From the NCBI GenBank assembly GCA_029261965.1, contig JAJDAH010000112.1:1-64000 (forward strand): 64,000 nt of DNA. Reading direction: 5' to 3'. Of this stretch, positions 34,514 to 42,274 are shown piece after piece. Source of the DNA: Polyangiaceae bacterium (GTDB lineage Bacteria; Myxococcota_A; Polyangia; Polyangiales; Polyangiaceae). The notes under the pieces were generated by a model. It had not been told where the DNA came from. It did no database searches and saw only the letters and a program-made list of their open reading frames with translations. The number at the start of each line of letters is the position of its first letter. Positions within the stretch are counted from its first letter, which is position 1. The position numbers and the translations under genes were made by a program.

Positions 34514-35203
34514 ATGAAGATTGCAAAGTACATCGGGACGCGCGCGCTGGTTGTTGCCTTGGGAGCTTTCGCGGTGGTCGGAACCACGACGACGGACGCG
34601 GAAGCATGCGGCGGCGCCTGGATCGACTTCGAGATGCTGCTCGACTTCCGGGACCACGGCATCGACCAGGCTGAGGAAGCCCTGGAAGAGGGCCGCTACG
34701 AGGCGGCCGCGGGTTACATTATCCGCGTCATGCCCCACGTCCGTCAGCTCAAGGCGTCGAGCAGCCCCGAGGTTCGCCGCGCGCTTCGAGTGCTGTCGGT
34801 CGCCACGGCGCGCTCGAACGGCCAGCTGAAAATCGACCGCGAGGTCCAGAGCTGGGTGATGGGCCAGAAGGAGTGGATGGGAAAGAAGAGCGAGGACCGC
34901 GCGAACAACCTCGAGTGGGCCATCAATTCCCTCCGCAGCATCGACAAGGTCAAGAAGGACGACCCGGTCGTGCAGACCGAGCTGGCCGAGGCGCTCGCCA
35001 AGGTCGACGCCCACAAGGGTGAGGCACGCGAGATCCTCGAGAAGCTCGCCAAGAAGGACCTGATCGTTTCCGCCGAGGGCTACGCGGTTCTCGCCGAGCT
35101 TCGCGCCGAGAAGGGCGACAGCAAGGGCAGCAAGCTCGCCATGGACCAGTGCCGGAAGATCGACGGCGAATCGACCGTCTGCGGCACCGCGCGGAAGAGC
35201 TGA
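34514..35203 (+). CDS. secreted helical-repeat (TPR-like) protein
   Basis: The product has 229 residues with a signal peptide (basic start, hydrophobic to about residue 22, probable cleavage near DAEA before CGGAWID). The mature part is helical with TPR-like pairs (IDQAEEALEEGRYEAAAGYI, ELAEALAKVDAHKGEAREIL, EGYAVLAELRAEKGDSKG), each matching the A-x-x-x-x-G/A pattern of helix-turn-helix repeats. It likely serves as a periplasmic scaffold or adaptor. Its stop overlaps the start of the tetrahaem lipoprotein (TGATG), so the two are translationally coupled and probably form one periplasmic unit. Confidence 0.7.
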   Translation: MKIAKYIGTRALVVALGAFAVVGTTTTDAEACGGAWIDFEMLLDFRDHGIDQAEEALEEGRYEAAAGYIIRVMPHVRQLKASSSPEVRRALRVLSVATARSNGQLKIDREVQSWVMGQKEWMGKKSEDRANNLEWAINSLRSIDKVKKDDPVVQTELAEALAKVDAHKGEAREILEKLAKKDLIVSAEGYAVLAELRAEKGDSKGSKLAMDQCRKIDGESTVCGTARKS

Positions 35204-36495
35204 TGATGAGAGGGGGACGTCTACTGGCTCGACTCCCCCTGTTGGCGATGGTGGTGGCGCTCGGTTGCAAAACCGAGCGTCACCCCGTTCCATCTCCCGA
35301 GCCAAGCGCCGAGGTCACACCTCCCCCGAGCGCCGCGCCGCCGCCGGTCGCGGCGAAAGTCGCTTTTGTCCCCGGCGACGCCGCTCACGGCAAGAAGCTG
35401 GTCGAAAAGTTCGAGTGCAGCCGCTGCCACATGGGAACCGGATTCGAGCCGGCCCGGCTCGACCAGAACTGCGTGACCTGTCACCAGGAAATCATGGCGG
35501 GGACTTTCGGTCGGAACGCCCCGGCGACCGAGCGGGCGCGGTGGAAAAAGACCGTGGCGGACTATCAAGACGCGCCAAGTCTGGCGGCCATGGGGGACCG
35601 CCTCGAGCCCGAATGGGTGATGGCCTACATCCTCGAACCGCACGACGTTCGGCCGACGCTCGTTCCTTCCATGCCGCGGCTCGACGTCACCGAGAAGCAA
35701 GCCCGCGACATGGCGACCTACCTCACCGCCAACCGGAAACCCGCGAAGAAGATTTCACCGATCAAAGGTGATGCGAAGAAAGGGCGCCGACTGCTCGAAG
35801 ACAAGAGCTGCGGCAGCTGCCACCTGTTCACCGGCGTGCCCGACTTGCCGATGAAGCCCGACCCGAAAGAGGCCACTAAAGAAACGCGAGCCGGCACGGT
35901 GCTCGCCCCGGACTTGCGTTACGCGCGCGACCGCTACTCTCCGGCAAACATGGTGCGCTGGCTCCTCGACCCGAAATCCATCAAGCCCGACACCAACATG
36001 CCCGCGCATTCGCTGACCCAGGCGGACGCCATGAGCCTCACCGCGTACCTGGTCGAAACCAAGCTCGCCCCGCTCCCGCCCAAACCCATTCCCAAACGCC
36101 TCCCCGTGCTCGACCGCAAGGTGAAGTACGAGGAAGTCGACGAGAAAGTCTTCCACGTGACCTGCCGGCACTGCCACGCCGATCCCGACGCGCTCATGGG
36201 CGACGGCGGTCCAGGCAACACCGGCGGGTTCGGCTTTCCGCCGCGCAAGCTCGACTTCAGCACTTACCGCGGAACGATGGCGGGTTACGTCGCGAAAGAC
36301 GGCGAACGCCACAGCGTCTTCGAAAAAATGAAAGACGGCACCCCGCGACTCGTCGCTTCGCTCTTGGCCCGCCAAGCCGAAGAAGCCGGCAAGCCGATCC
36401 CCGACATCCGCGGCATGCCGCTCGGACTTCCGGCAGCAACACCGGAACAGATCCAAATCGTCGAAACCTGGATCGCCCAAGGCCGCCCGCGCTAG
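35203..36495 (+). CDS. tetrahaem c-type cytochrome lipoprotein
   Basis: The product has 430 residues; ATG 35203 overlaps the preceding stop and a second ATG follows at 35206. There is a lipobox ALGC with Cys22, then a Pro/Ala-rich linker. Four CxxCH haem c motifs are seen: Cys72-His76 (CSRCH), Cys90-His94 (CVTCH), Cys203-His207 (CGSCH) and Cys321-His325 (CRHCH). The middle segments (MPRLDVTEKQARDMATYL, MPAHSLTQADAMSLTAYL) are the typical distal Met regions of mono-haem domains, giving two or three cytochrome c domains. It is outer- or inner-membrane anchored, with a probable role in periplasmic electron transfer. The partner protein is encoded just upstream. Confidence 0.85.
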   Translation: MMRGGRLLARLPLLAMVVALGCKTERHPVPSPEPSAEVTPPPSAAPPPVAAKVAFVPGDAAHGKKLVEKFECSRCHMGTGFEPARLDQNCVTCHQEIMAGTFGRNAPATERARWKKTVADYQDAPSLAAMGDRLEPEWVMAYILEPHDVRPTLVPSMPRLDVTEKQARDMATYLTANRKPAKKISPIKGDAKKGRRLLEDKSCGSCHLFTGVPDLPMKPDPKEATKETRAGTVLAPDLRYARDRYSPANMVRWLLDPKSIKPDTNMPAHSLTQADAMSLTAYLVETKLAPLPPKPIPKRLPVLDRKVKYEEVDEKVFHVTCRHCHADPDALMGDGGPGNTGGFGFPPRKLDFSTYRGTMAGYVAKDGERHSVFEKMKDGTPRLVASLLARQAEEAGKPIPDIRGMPLGLPAATPEQIQIVETWIAQGRPR

Positions 36496-36594
36496 TGCTC
36501 TGGATCCTGAATGCCTCACGAGACTCGGCGGCCCCTCCAAGGCGGCTAGGGTCTCGGGTGACGCCCGACCCGGTGACCGCGCTATGCTCTTCGA

Positions 36595-37167
36595 GTGACG
36601 GAGTCGGCGAAGAAGCTCGCAACGGTCGACGACCTTCTGGCGTTGTCCGCGGCGGACCGGTTCGAGATTCTCGCTGGCGAAATCATCGAAAAGTCGGCGC
36701 CGTCTCCGGAACATGGCCTCGCCCAGCGAACCCTCGGCCGCTTCATAGGCGGCCCTTTTCACGACGACCACGGCCGCGGGGGCCCGGGTGGATGGTGGAT
36801 CCTGACGGAAGTTCAAGTCGAGCTCGCGCCGCATGAAGTGGTCTGTCCTGACCTCGTCGGCTGGCGGCGAGAGCGACTGCCCAAGCCGTGGGGGCAGCGC
36901 CCCGTCCGCGTCGTCCCAGACTGGATCTGCGAAATCCTATCGCCCTCCAACGAAAGACGCGATCGAGGACACAAAGCTGACGTCTACGCCCAGTCGGGCG
37001 TCCCCCACTACTGGATGATCCCGCCGTCCGAACGACTGGTCGAAGCGTTCGCCCTAAGAGACGGAGAGTGGGTCCGCTCGGGTGCATGGGGAGACGACGC
37101 GAAGGTTCGGATCCCCCCCTTCGAAACCATCGAGCTCGACACCGCTCGACTGTTTCCACCGCTGTGA
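36595..37167 (+). CDS. Uma2 family protein (putative restriction endonuclease fold)
   Basis: The product has 190 residues from a GTG. The Uma2/DUF820 motif order is seen: FEILAGEIIEKSAPSPEH, PDLVGWRRERLP (first Asp), CEILSPSNERRDRGHKADVY (Glu and Lys of a PD-(D/E)xK-like site) and AQSGVPHYWMIPP. The family is widespread and often multi-copy in myxobacteria and cyanobacteria, with unknown biological role. It stands alone, flanked by unrelated genes. A 6-bp pairing (CGAGAC / GTCTCG) upstream at 36522-36555 may end the cytochrome transcript. Confidence 0.85.
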   Translation: MTESAKKLATVDDLLALSAADRFEILAGEIIEKSAPSPEHGLAQRTLGRFIGGPFHDDHGRGGPGGWWILTEVQVELAPHEVVCPDLVGWRRERLPKPWGQRPVRVVPDWICEILSPSNERRDRGHKADVYAQSGVPHYWMIPPSERLVEAFALRDGEWVRSGAWGDDAKVRIPPFETIELDTARLFPPL

Positions 37168-37254
37168 TCCTTCCTCGGCCAGGCCGGACATCCAGAGGTG
37201 ACCGTCGCGAGGTCCGTTGAATGAAGCTCGCTCAGCCCGAGTAGATTGATGGCG

Positions 37255-37842
37255 CTACCAAGCCACGCGTTCGAGCTCGTGCCCCTTCGTCGCGCGAAAG
37301 GCCTCGGCGGCGAGGAGCTCGAACGCTCGATAGACGAAGTCGTCGGGGCTCGTCAGGCGTGGGGGCACGAGCCGGTCGGCGAGGTCGTAGAGCACGAGAC
37401 CGTATTTTTCGTCGGGCACGACGCGGCAGCCGGGCAGGCTGACGAGTCGCGCGTGACGCCGGCCTTTTCTTAGCGGGGTCGACACGAGGTGCAGGTGCGG
37501 CCAGCCACCGTCCTGACGTGCCGAGTAGACCTGCACACGCGATCTGCCGAGGCAGAACGCCGCGAACCGCATGCGCTGATGCACGGTTTCCGGCGAGCCC
37601 GCTTCGAGCGACAGGGCAGACGAGCTCGGGTAGCGCACGATGATGCTCGGGCCGTGGTCGGCAATCATGGCCGAACGGCGTTTGGCCGCGGCGGCGACGG
37701 CGGCCATGGCGTGTTCCTCGGCCCAGCTGCACCACTCATCGAAGTGGCGCCCGGCGCAGGCTTCGAGATAGCGACGGCGATCGACCGCGAGCGCCTGGGC
37801 GCGAGCGAATCGTTCAGACAGTGATGTCCAGTCGACAGACAC
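37255..37842 (-). CDS. conserved-looking hypothetical protein
   Basis: The product has 195 residues from a GTG; no signal peptide or membrane segment. The N-terminal half is helical and charged (LSERFARAQALAVDRRRYLEA, WAEEHAMAAVAAAAKRR). The second half looks beta-rich (RVQVYSARQDGG, PHLHLVSTPL, KYGLVLYDLADRLV) and ends helical (FVYRAFELLAAEAFRATKG). The family is not recognised. It converges on the Uma2 gene (87-bp gap) and is divergent from the copper-monooxygenase-like gene. Confidence 0.55.
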   Translation of the reverse strand: MSVDWTSLSERFARAQALAVDRRRYLEACAGRHFDEWCSWAEEHAMAAVAAAAKRRSAMIADHGPSIIVRYPSSSALSLEAGSPETVHQRMRFAAFCLGRSRVQVYSARQDGGWPHLHLVSTPLRKGRRHARLVSLPGCRVVPDEKYGLVLYDLADRLVPPRLTSPDDFVYRAFELLAAEAFRATKGHELERVAW

Positions 37843-37903
37843 GGATGCACTAGGCTTCTACGCCGTGGACGAGCTCGGCCTTCCTCGCCGGGCGCTCGGC
37901 CGG

Positions 37904-37932
37904 TTGACACGGCTCGGGAAGTCCGGAATCTA
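37904..37932 (+). promoter_or_regulatory. possible sigma70 promoter
   Basis: A perfect TTGACA is followed after 17 bp by AATCTA, a poor -10. It would start transcription almost at the ATG at 37942, so the mRNA would be near leaderless; hence low confidence. Confidence 0.2.
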
Positions 37933-37941
37933 GACGCTCCG

Positions 37942-39048
37942 ATGAGTGTTTCGAAACCGACCCGATCCCTTCTCGGCGCCCTCGCTATCGCCTCGAGCCT
38001 GGTCGCAATGGGCTGCTCTTCGAGCGACGCCGCCGACCCCGCGGGAAGCACCGGCGCGGCTGGCGCGGGATCGGGCACCGGCGGCGCCGGCTCGGTCCCG
38101 ACGGGCCCTGGCCTCTCGCTGTCTCCGCCGGAAGACGGCCTTCAAGTCCGGTCGGTCGGAACGACCATCCCCGTGGGCGAAGACCAAGAGTTCTGCGAGG
38201 TCGTCGCGCTTCCGGGCTCGCCGAGCGACGTCTACACCATCGACCGCGTCGAGATTCAGATGACGGAGTACAGCCATCACCTGAACGTGCGCGCGATCGT
38301 GCCGGGCACCGAAGCCGACCAGAACAGCACCGCGGGTCAGCGCGTGCCGTGCCGGAACAACGGGACCAACGCTTTCGGTGAGGGATTCGCCACGCTCTCG
38401 ATGAGTCAGCAGCGGTACAACGACACCGCGTTCCCCGAGGGCGTGGGCCTTCGACTGGTCGGCGGACAGAAGATCGTCTTCAACTACCACTACCTGAACT
38501 CGAGCACGGAGCCGGTCGAAGCGAGAGCCGCGGTCAACCTGCACTTCGCCGAGCCCGGGAGCGTGCGAAAGGACATGCACCGTTTCGGCATGTACAACTT
38601 CGGCATCTCGATCCCGTCGCGCTCGCAGGCGAAGTTCACGATGGAGTGCCGGGTCAGCCAGGACATTCGAATCTGGAACCTGATCCGGCACACGCACAAG
38701 TGGGGCACGGACTTTCACACCTGGTACGCCGGTGGGGCGCGCGACGGCGAGCTCATCTTCACGAGCACGGACTGGGAGTTGAACCAAGACCACCAGCTCG
38801 CCGATCCGGTGCTCATCCCCGCGGGGCAAGGTTTCCGGTTCGAATGTAACTTCGACAATACGACCGAACGAGATCTCGGCTTCGGGGTGACGGCCGAGGA
38901 CGAGATGTGCATTCTGTACGGCCAGTGGTTCGTCGCGAACGACGGTGAAGCGCCGCTGAGCCAGGACTGCGTCGGCGTCGCACCCGGAGCGGACGGGATC
39001 ACCCAGGGCGCCCCCTGCGCGGGCTGCGCCGACGGCAAACTCTTCTGA
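37942..39048 (+). CDS. copper type II monooxygenase-like lipoprotein (PHM/DBH family), copy 2
   Basis: The product has 368 residues. Lipoprotein signal VAMGC (Cys25), then a Gly/Ala/Thr linker to about residue 56. Copper ligands by motif are His112-His113 (YSHHLNV) and His183 (NYHYLNSS) for the first site, His250-x-His252 (RHTHKW) and Met322 (EDEMC) for the second. Ligand spacings of 70, 67 and 70 residues match PHM and the copies at 1543 and 58974. The FECNFDNTT segment is also shared. The reaction is expected to be ascorbate- and O2-dependent hydroxylation; the substrate is unknown. Confidence 0.8.
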   Translation: MSVSKPTRSLLGALAIASSLVAMGCSSSDAADPAGSTGAAGAGSGTGGAGSVPTGPGLSLSPPEDGLQVRSVGTTIPVGEDQEFCEVVALPGSPSDVYTIDRVEIQMTEYSHHLNVRAIVPGTEADQNSTAGQRVPCRNNGTNAFGEGFATLSMSQQRYNDTAFPEGVGLRLVGGQKIVFNYHYLNSSTEPVEARAAVNLHFAEPGSVRKDMHRFGMYNFGISIPSRSQAKFTMECRVSQDIRIWNLIRHTHKWGTDFHTWYAGGARDGELIFTSTDWELNQDHQLADPVLIPAGQGFRFECNFDNTTERDLGFGVTAEDEMCILYGQWFVANDGEAPLSQDCVGVAPGADGITQGAPCAGCADGKLF

Positions 39049-39059
39049 GCCGCCCGTCA

Positions 39060-39073
39060 GCCCCCCTGGGGGC
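39060..39073. terminator. self-complementary GC run between convergent genes
   Basis: GCCCCC-CT-GGGGGC lies in the 31-bp gap between convergent stops. The two-base centre makes a tight hairpin; it may act in both directions. Weak evidence. Confidence 0.25.
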
Positions 39074-39079
39074 GCGCCG

Positions 39080-40162
39080 TCAGTTCACGGTAATCGTGAC
39101 GTCGCCAACGTAGGCACCATCGAACTCGGAGGCGTCCCCGAGGGCGGCGAAGGTGAATCGCAGCGTGACGAACGGCTGGCCAGCCAGGCTCGATAGGTCG
39201 GCTTGAATCGCCGTAGTCGAGCCGTTCGGATCGTCCCACACGTTCTGCCCGGAGAGGTAGCAGCTCGCGCAGTTGAACGGATTCATGACCTGGCTGTAGT
39301 TGAGCCCCGTTCCCTCGACCACGGTCCAACTCGACGCGTTCGTGCTCGCGCTGGGGCTGGAAGAGAGACTGACCTGCAAGTTGCTGCCCCCCGTCACCGC
39401 GATCTCCCACCAAAGATCGAAGCTGACCGTGATGGTGCAACCGCCGAACGGTGAAAAGTCGAGCGTCGGAAGCACCGCGGTCGATGCGATGGGCACGGTG
39501 TAACGACCTCCGGGCACGGTCGCGAGATAGGTCCGTCCGTCGCCGGGCCCGAACGAGCCGGAGGAAACGCCGATCGACCACGACCCGTCGGTGGTGACGA
39601 TGGGGGGAGGACTCGAGCCCCAATTCCAATTGATGGTGGCAGGAGACGTGCAAGTCCCTCCGCCTCCCGTGCCGCCAGTCGCCGCTCCTCCGGTCCCAGC
39701 GGCACCACCGATTGCCGCGCCCGCAGCGCCGCCCGTCGCGCCAGCACCCCCACCAGAACCTGAGCTCCCACCGGTAGACGTCCCCCCCGCGCCACCGGTA
39801 CCCGGCGCCCCACCCGTTGCCGGTCCGCCGCCCGTCGCCGGCGCGCCGCCCGTCGCCGGCGCACCGCCAGTCGCCGGCGCACCGCCAGTCGCCGGGGCAC
39901 CACCCGTCGCCGGGGCACCGCCAGTCGCCGGCGCGCCGCCGGTCCCGCCGGTCCCTCCGGTCGCAGGACCACCTCCGGTCGAAGGACCACCTCCCACCGC
40001 CGAGCCACCGCCCGTGGCCGCGCCACCTACCGCCGCGGCTCCGCCCGTGCTCGGACCCGCACCGCCGAACGAGCCCCGTCGAGCGGACCCGTCGGCGGTG
40101 GAACAACCTACCGACGCCGCGACCGCGACGAAAACAGAGGTGAGGATGAGTGCGCGACGCAT
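39080..40162 (-). CDS. Gly/Thr-rich repeat lipoprotein with C-terminal beta-sandwich domain
   Basis: The product has 360 residues. There is a lipobox SVGC (Cys20), then a 145-residue low-complexity region rich in Gly, Ala and Thr, including eight consecutive hexapeptides of the type GGAPAT (residues 75-122). From Cys171 onward a beta-rich domain follows (INWNWGSSPPPIVTTDGSW, ITVSFDLWWEIAV, FVTLRFTFAALG, DGAYVGDVTITV), similar in feel to MAM or carbohydrate-binding sandwiches, with a CASC pair. The protein is probably displayed on the cell surface. Its start is 5 bp after the Ser/Thr kinase stop, so the two are cotranscribed. Confidence 0.75.
   Translation of the reverse strand: MRRALILTSVFVAVAASVGCSTADGSARRGSFGGAGPSTGGAAAVGGAATGGGSAVGGGPSTGGGPATGGTGGTGGAPATGGAPATGGAPATGGAPATGGAPATGGAPATGGGPATGGAPGTGGAGGTSTGGSSGSGGGAGATGGAAGAAIGGAAGTGGAATGGTGGGGTCTSPATINWNWGSSPPPIVTTDGSWSIGVSSGSFGPGDGRTYLATVPGGRYTVPIASTAVLPTLDFSPFGGCTITVSFDLWWEIAVTGGSNLQVSLSSSPSASTNASSWTVVEGTGLNYSQVMNPFNCASCYLSGQNVWDDPNGSTTAIQADLSSLAGQPFVTLRFTFAALGDASEFDGAYVGDVTITVN
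39797..39940 (-). repeat. 18-bp coding tandem repeats (GGAPAT), 8 units
   Basis: Eight imperfect 18-bp units encode GGAPAT six times, then GGGPAT and GGAPGT. The units are near identical in DNA, so slippage could change copy number without frameshift. Confidence 0.8.
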
Positions 40163-40167
40163 CCCGC

Positions 40168-41592
40168 TCAGCTACCGAAGATCTTCCGCCAGAAGTTGCC
40201 TTCCTTCTTCGCGGCCTGCTTGCGAGCGGGCTGCGGCGCTTCACCCTCCGACGCTGGCTCGGCCGAAGGCTCTGCGGCGGTGGGTGCCTCGGCCGCCGCA
40301 GCGGGCGCGGGTGCTGCCGCCGGGGCTGCCGCTGGCTGCGGGGCGGCCGCTCGCGCCGCTGGTGTCGGCGCTGCCGCTGGTGCTGCCGCTGGGGCCGGGG
40401 CTGCCGCTGGGGCCGGGGCCGCTGGCTGTGGGGCTGCCGCGGCAACGGGTGGTGCGCCGGCGGACTCGGCGAGAATGTCGTCTAGCCCCCAATCCGACGG
40501 ATTCTCGAAGGCGTCGCCGGCTGCCTCGACGCCCGGTGTGCCGAGGGGCGAATGAACGATTTCGTCGATGATGGCCGCTGTGTCGCCGGAGAAGTCGTGG
40601 AGCGCATCGAGCACCAGATCGCCCAGAACTTGAGCCATGCTCGCGCCGCCCCTGCCCTCCGCCTTGCGCTCTTTCTCGCGCGCCGCAGCCGCCGCCGCGA
40701 CGTATCCGGCGATGTGTTGGTACGTCACGGCACGACCGAGACGCAACTGCACGATGCTGAGGTCACGCGCCATCTCGTCGGCGCTCTGGTAGCGATCATC
40801 ACGATCCCGCGCCAGCGCCTTGGCCAAGACGCGCACGACGTCCTCGGGAACGTCGTCGCGGATCTGACGCGGATCAGGGACCTGCGCCGCCTGAACTTGC
40901 TTGAAGGTTTCGAGATCGCTCTCCCCTTTGAAGAGCCGCCTGGCGCACAGCATCTCCCAGAGCAGGATGCCGGCCGCAAAGATGTCGACTCGTTTGTCGG
41001 CGCCCTTGCCCATCGTCACCTCGGGGGCGAGGTAGCCGAACTTTCCTTTGACGATGTCCTCGTCTTCGTCCGTCAGGTGAGAGCTCGCGGCGGCGAGACC
41101 GAAGTCGACGAGCTTGACTTCGCCGTACCTGGTCATGAGCACGTTGTGCGGCGAGATGTCCCGGTGAACGATGTTGAGCGGTTGGCCGTGGTGGTCACAG
41201 GCCTGATGTGCGTAGGCAAGCCCCTCGCAGATCTGCGTCGCGATGAAGACCGCAACTTCGACGGGCATGATCTCGTTCTGGGTCTCCATGTGCTCGAGCG
41301 TCTCTTTGAGGTCGGCACCGTCGACGAACTCCATGACGATGAAGTGCGAGCCCGCCCCCTGCCCGATGTCGAACACCTGCACACACTTCGAGTGGCTCAG
41401 GTAGGCACAGAGGCGTGCCTCGTCGAGAAACATGTTGATGAACTCTTTGTTCGCCGAGAGCTTCGGCAACACGCGCTTGATGGCGACCTTCTTGCGGAAA
41501 CCCTCAATCCCGGCACTTTCGCCTCGGTAGACCTCCGCCATGCCGCCTGCCGCGATGCGCTCCACGATTTGGTAGCGGACACCTTCACTCAT
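40168..41592 (-). CDS. Ser/Thr protein kinase (Hanks type) with Ala/Pro-rich tail
   Basis: The product has 474 residues. All catalytic elements are seen: Gly-rich loop IAAGGMAEVY, Lys39 (VAIKR), Glu58 of helix C, catalytic Asp145 in HRDISPHN with Asn150, DFG Asp163, and APE 189-191. The Ile-Ser-Pro-His-Asn form of the loop is typical of myxobacterial kinases. After the kinase domain (to about 290) come a helical part and a 70-residue Ala/Pro-rich tail, then a basic end (RKQAAKKEGNFWRK). No membrane segment is seen, so it is cytoplasmic. It precedes the Gly-rich lipoprotein by 5 bp. Confidence 0.92.
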   Translation of the reverse strand: MSEGVRYQIVERIAAGGMAEVYRGESAGIEGFRKKVAIKRVLPKLSANKEFINMFLDEARLCAYLSHSKCVQVFDIGQGAGSHFIVMEFVDGADLKETLEHMETQNEIMPVEVAVFIATQICEGLAYAHQACDHHGQPLNIVHRDISPHNVLMTRYGEVKLVDFGLAAASSHLTDEDEDIVKGKFGYLAPEVTMGKGADKRVDIFAAGILLWEMLCARRLFKGESDLETFKQVQAAQVPDPRQIRDDVPEDVVRVLAKALARDRDDRYQSADEMARDLSIVQLRLGRAVTYQHIAGYVAAAAAAREKERKAEGRGGASMAQVLGDLVLDALHDFSGDTAAIIDEIVHSPLGTPGVEAAGDAFENPSDWGLDDILAESAGAPPVAAAAPQPAAPAPAAAPAPAAAPAAAPTPAARAAAPQPAAAPAAAPAPAAAAEAPTAAEPSAEPASEGEAPQPARKQAAKKEGNFWRKIFGS

Positions 41593-41742
41593 CGAGACCT
41601 GCCTTCGGGCCCGCCAGCGTAAGCGATTCCGCCCGGGGGATGGACCGATCGAATCGGCCTCGCCCGCGAAGGCGACAGTCCCGGAAACAGGCTCGATCCC
41701 GCCTTTTGACGGACCCCGGCGGCACGAAAGTGGCTGGAACCA

Positions 41743-41770
41743 TTGACAAATGGCAGAGTGGTCTTAGCTT
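41743..41770 (+). promoter_or_regulatory. sigma70-type promoter with overlapping palindrome
   Basis: TTGACA, 16 bp, TAGCTT; -35 perfect, -10 with the key T, A and T. The -35 lies inside CCATT-GACA-AATGG (41740-41753), a perfect 5-bp dyad that could be an operator. It would give a leader of about 90 nt for the gene at 41867. Confidence 0.45.
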
Positions 41771-41866
41771 GTACATGTCCCCCGCTTTGAGCCCGCGCGC
41801 GCCCAGAAACGCGCAATGCGAGGTGTCGCGGGGCGTCAGCTCCCTCACCCGAAAGGAGGACCGAGC

Positions 41867-42274
41867 GTGACCAGCCGTCATTTTAGAAAGAAGAACGCCC
41901 ACAAGATTCTCGCGTCGCAGAACCGTCGCGAGCGAGCCGACGCCGCGCCGCGACTCAAAGCGAAGGTGCCGTCGCTCAATTCCCTCCGTCTCGAGATCCA
42001 CGAGACCCGGGACGGCGCCGAGATTCTCGGCTCGCGTCGCGCGCGACCCATCGTCGTCGAGCACGCTCCGGCCTGGTTCGAGCTTCCGTGCGTGCAGCCG
42101 GAGTGTGAAGAGGGGGGTCACGACGTGACGAGCACCGTGCTCGGCAAACTGCGCGCTGGCCAAGTGAAGTTCGATGGCTCGCACGTTTGCGGGGGCCACG
42201 TCGGGTCCGATCCCTGTGGTCGCGAGCTCCACTTTGCGGCGACCGCCGTCTACGACGCCGCCTCAGCCAAGTAG
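41867..42274 (+). CDS. small protein with Cys/His motif, unknown function
   Basis: The product has 135 residues; GTG 41867 is chosen because AAAGGAGGA ends 6 bp upstream, one of the best ribosome binding sites in the window. The N-terminus is basic (TSRHFRKKNAHKILASQNRRERAD), possibly nucleic-acid binding. The C-terminal half holds CVQPECEEGGHD and CGGHVGSDPCGRELH, a Cys/His set able to bind zinc. No family is recognised. A good sigma70-type promoter lies upstream. Its stop abuts the stop of the convergent symporter gene with no gap. Confidence 0.65.
   Translation: MTSRHFRKKNAHKILASQNRRERADAAPRLKAKVPSLNSLRLEIHETRDGAEILGSRRARPIVVEHAPAWFELPCVQPECEEGGHDVTSTVLGKLRAGQVKFDGSHVCGGHVGSDPCGRELHFAATAVYDAASAK

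Noticed and set aside
39797-39940. CRISPR array
   Set aside because: The regular repeats are in-frame coding repeats with no spacers; no cas genes are present.
39591-40571. Pro-rich 326-codon plus-strand frame with repeated PPVAGA
   Set aside because: Antisense of the GGAPAT repeat lipoprotein and kinase tail; no signal or domain.
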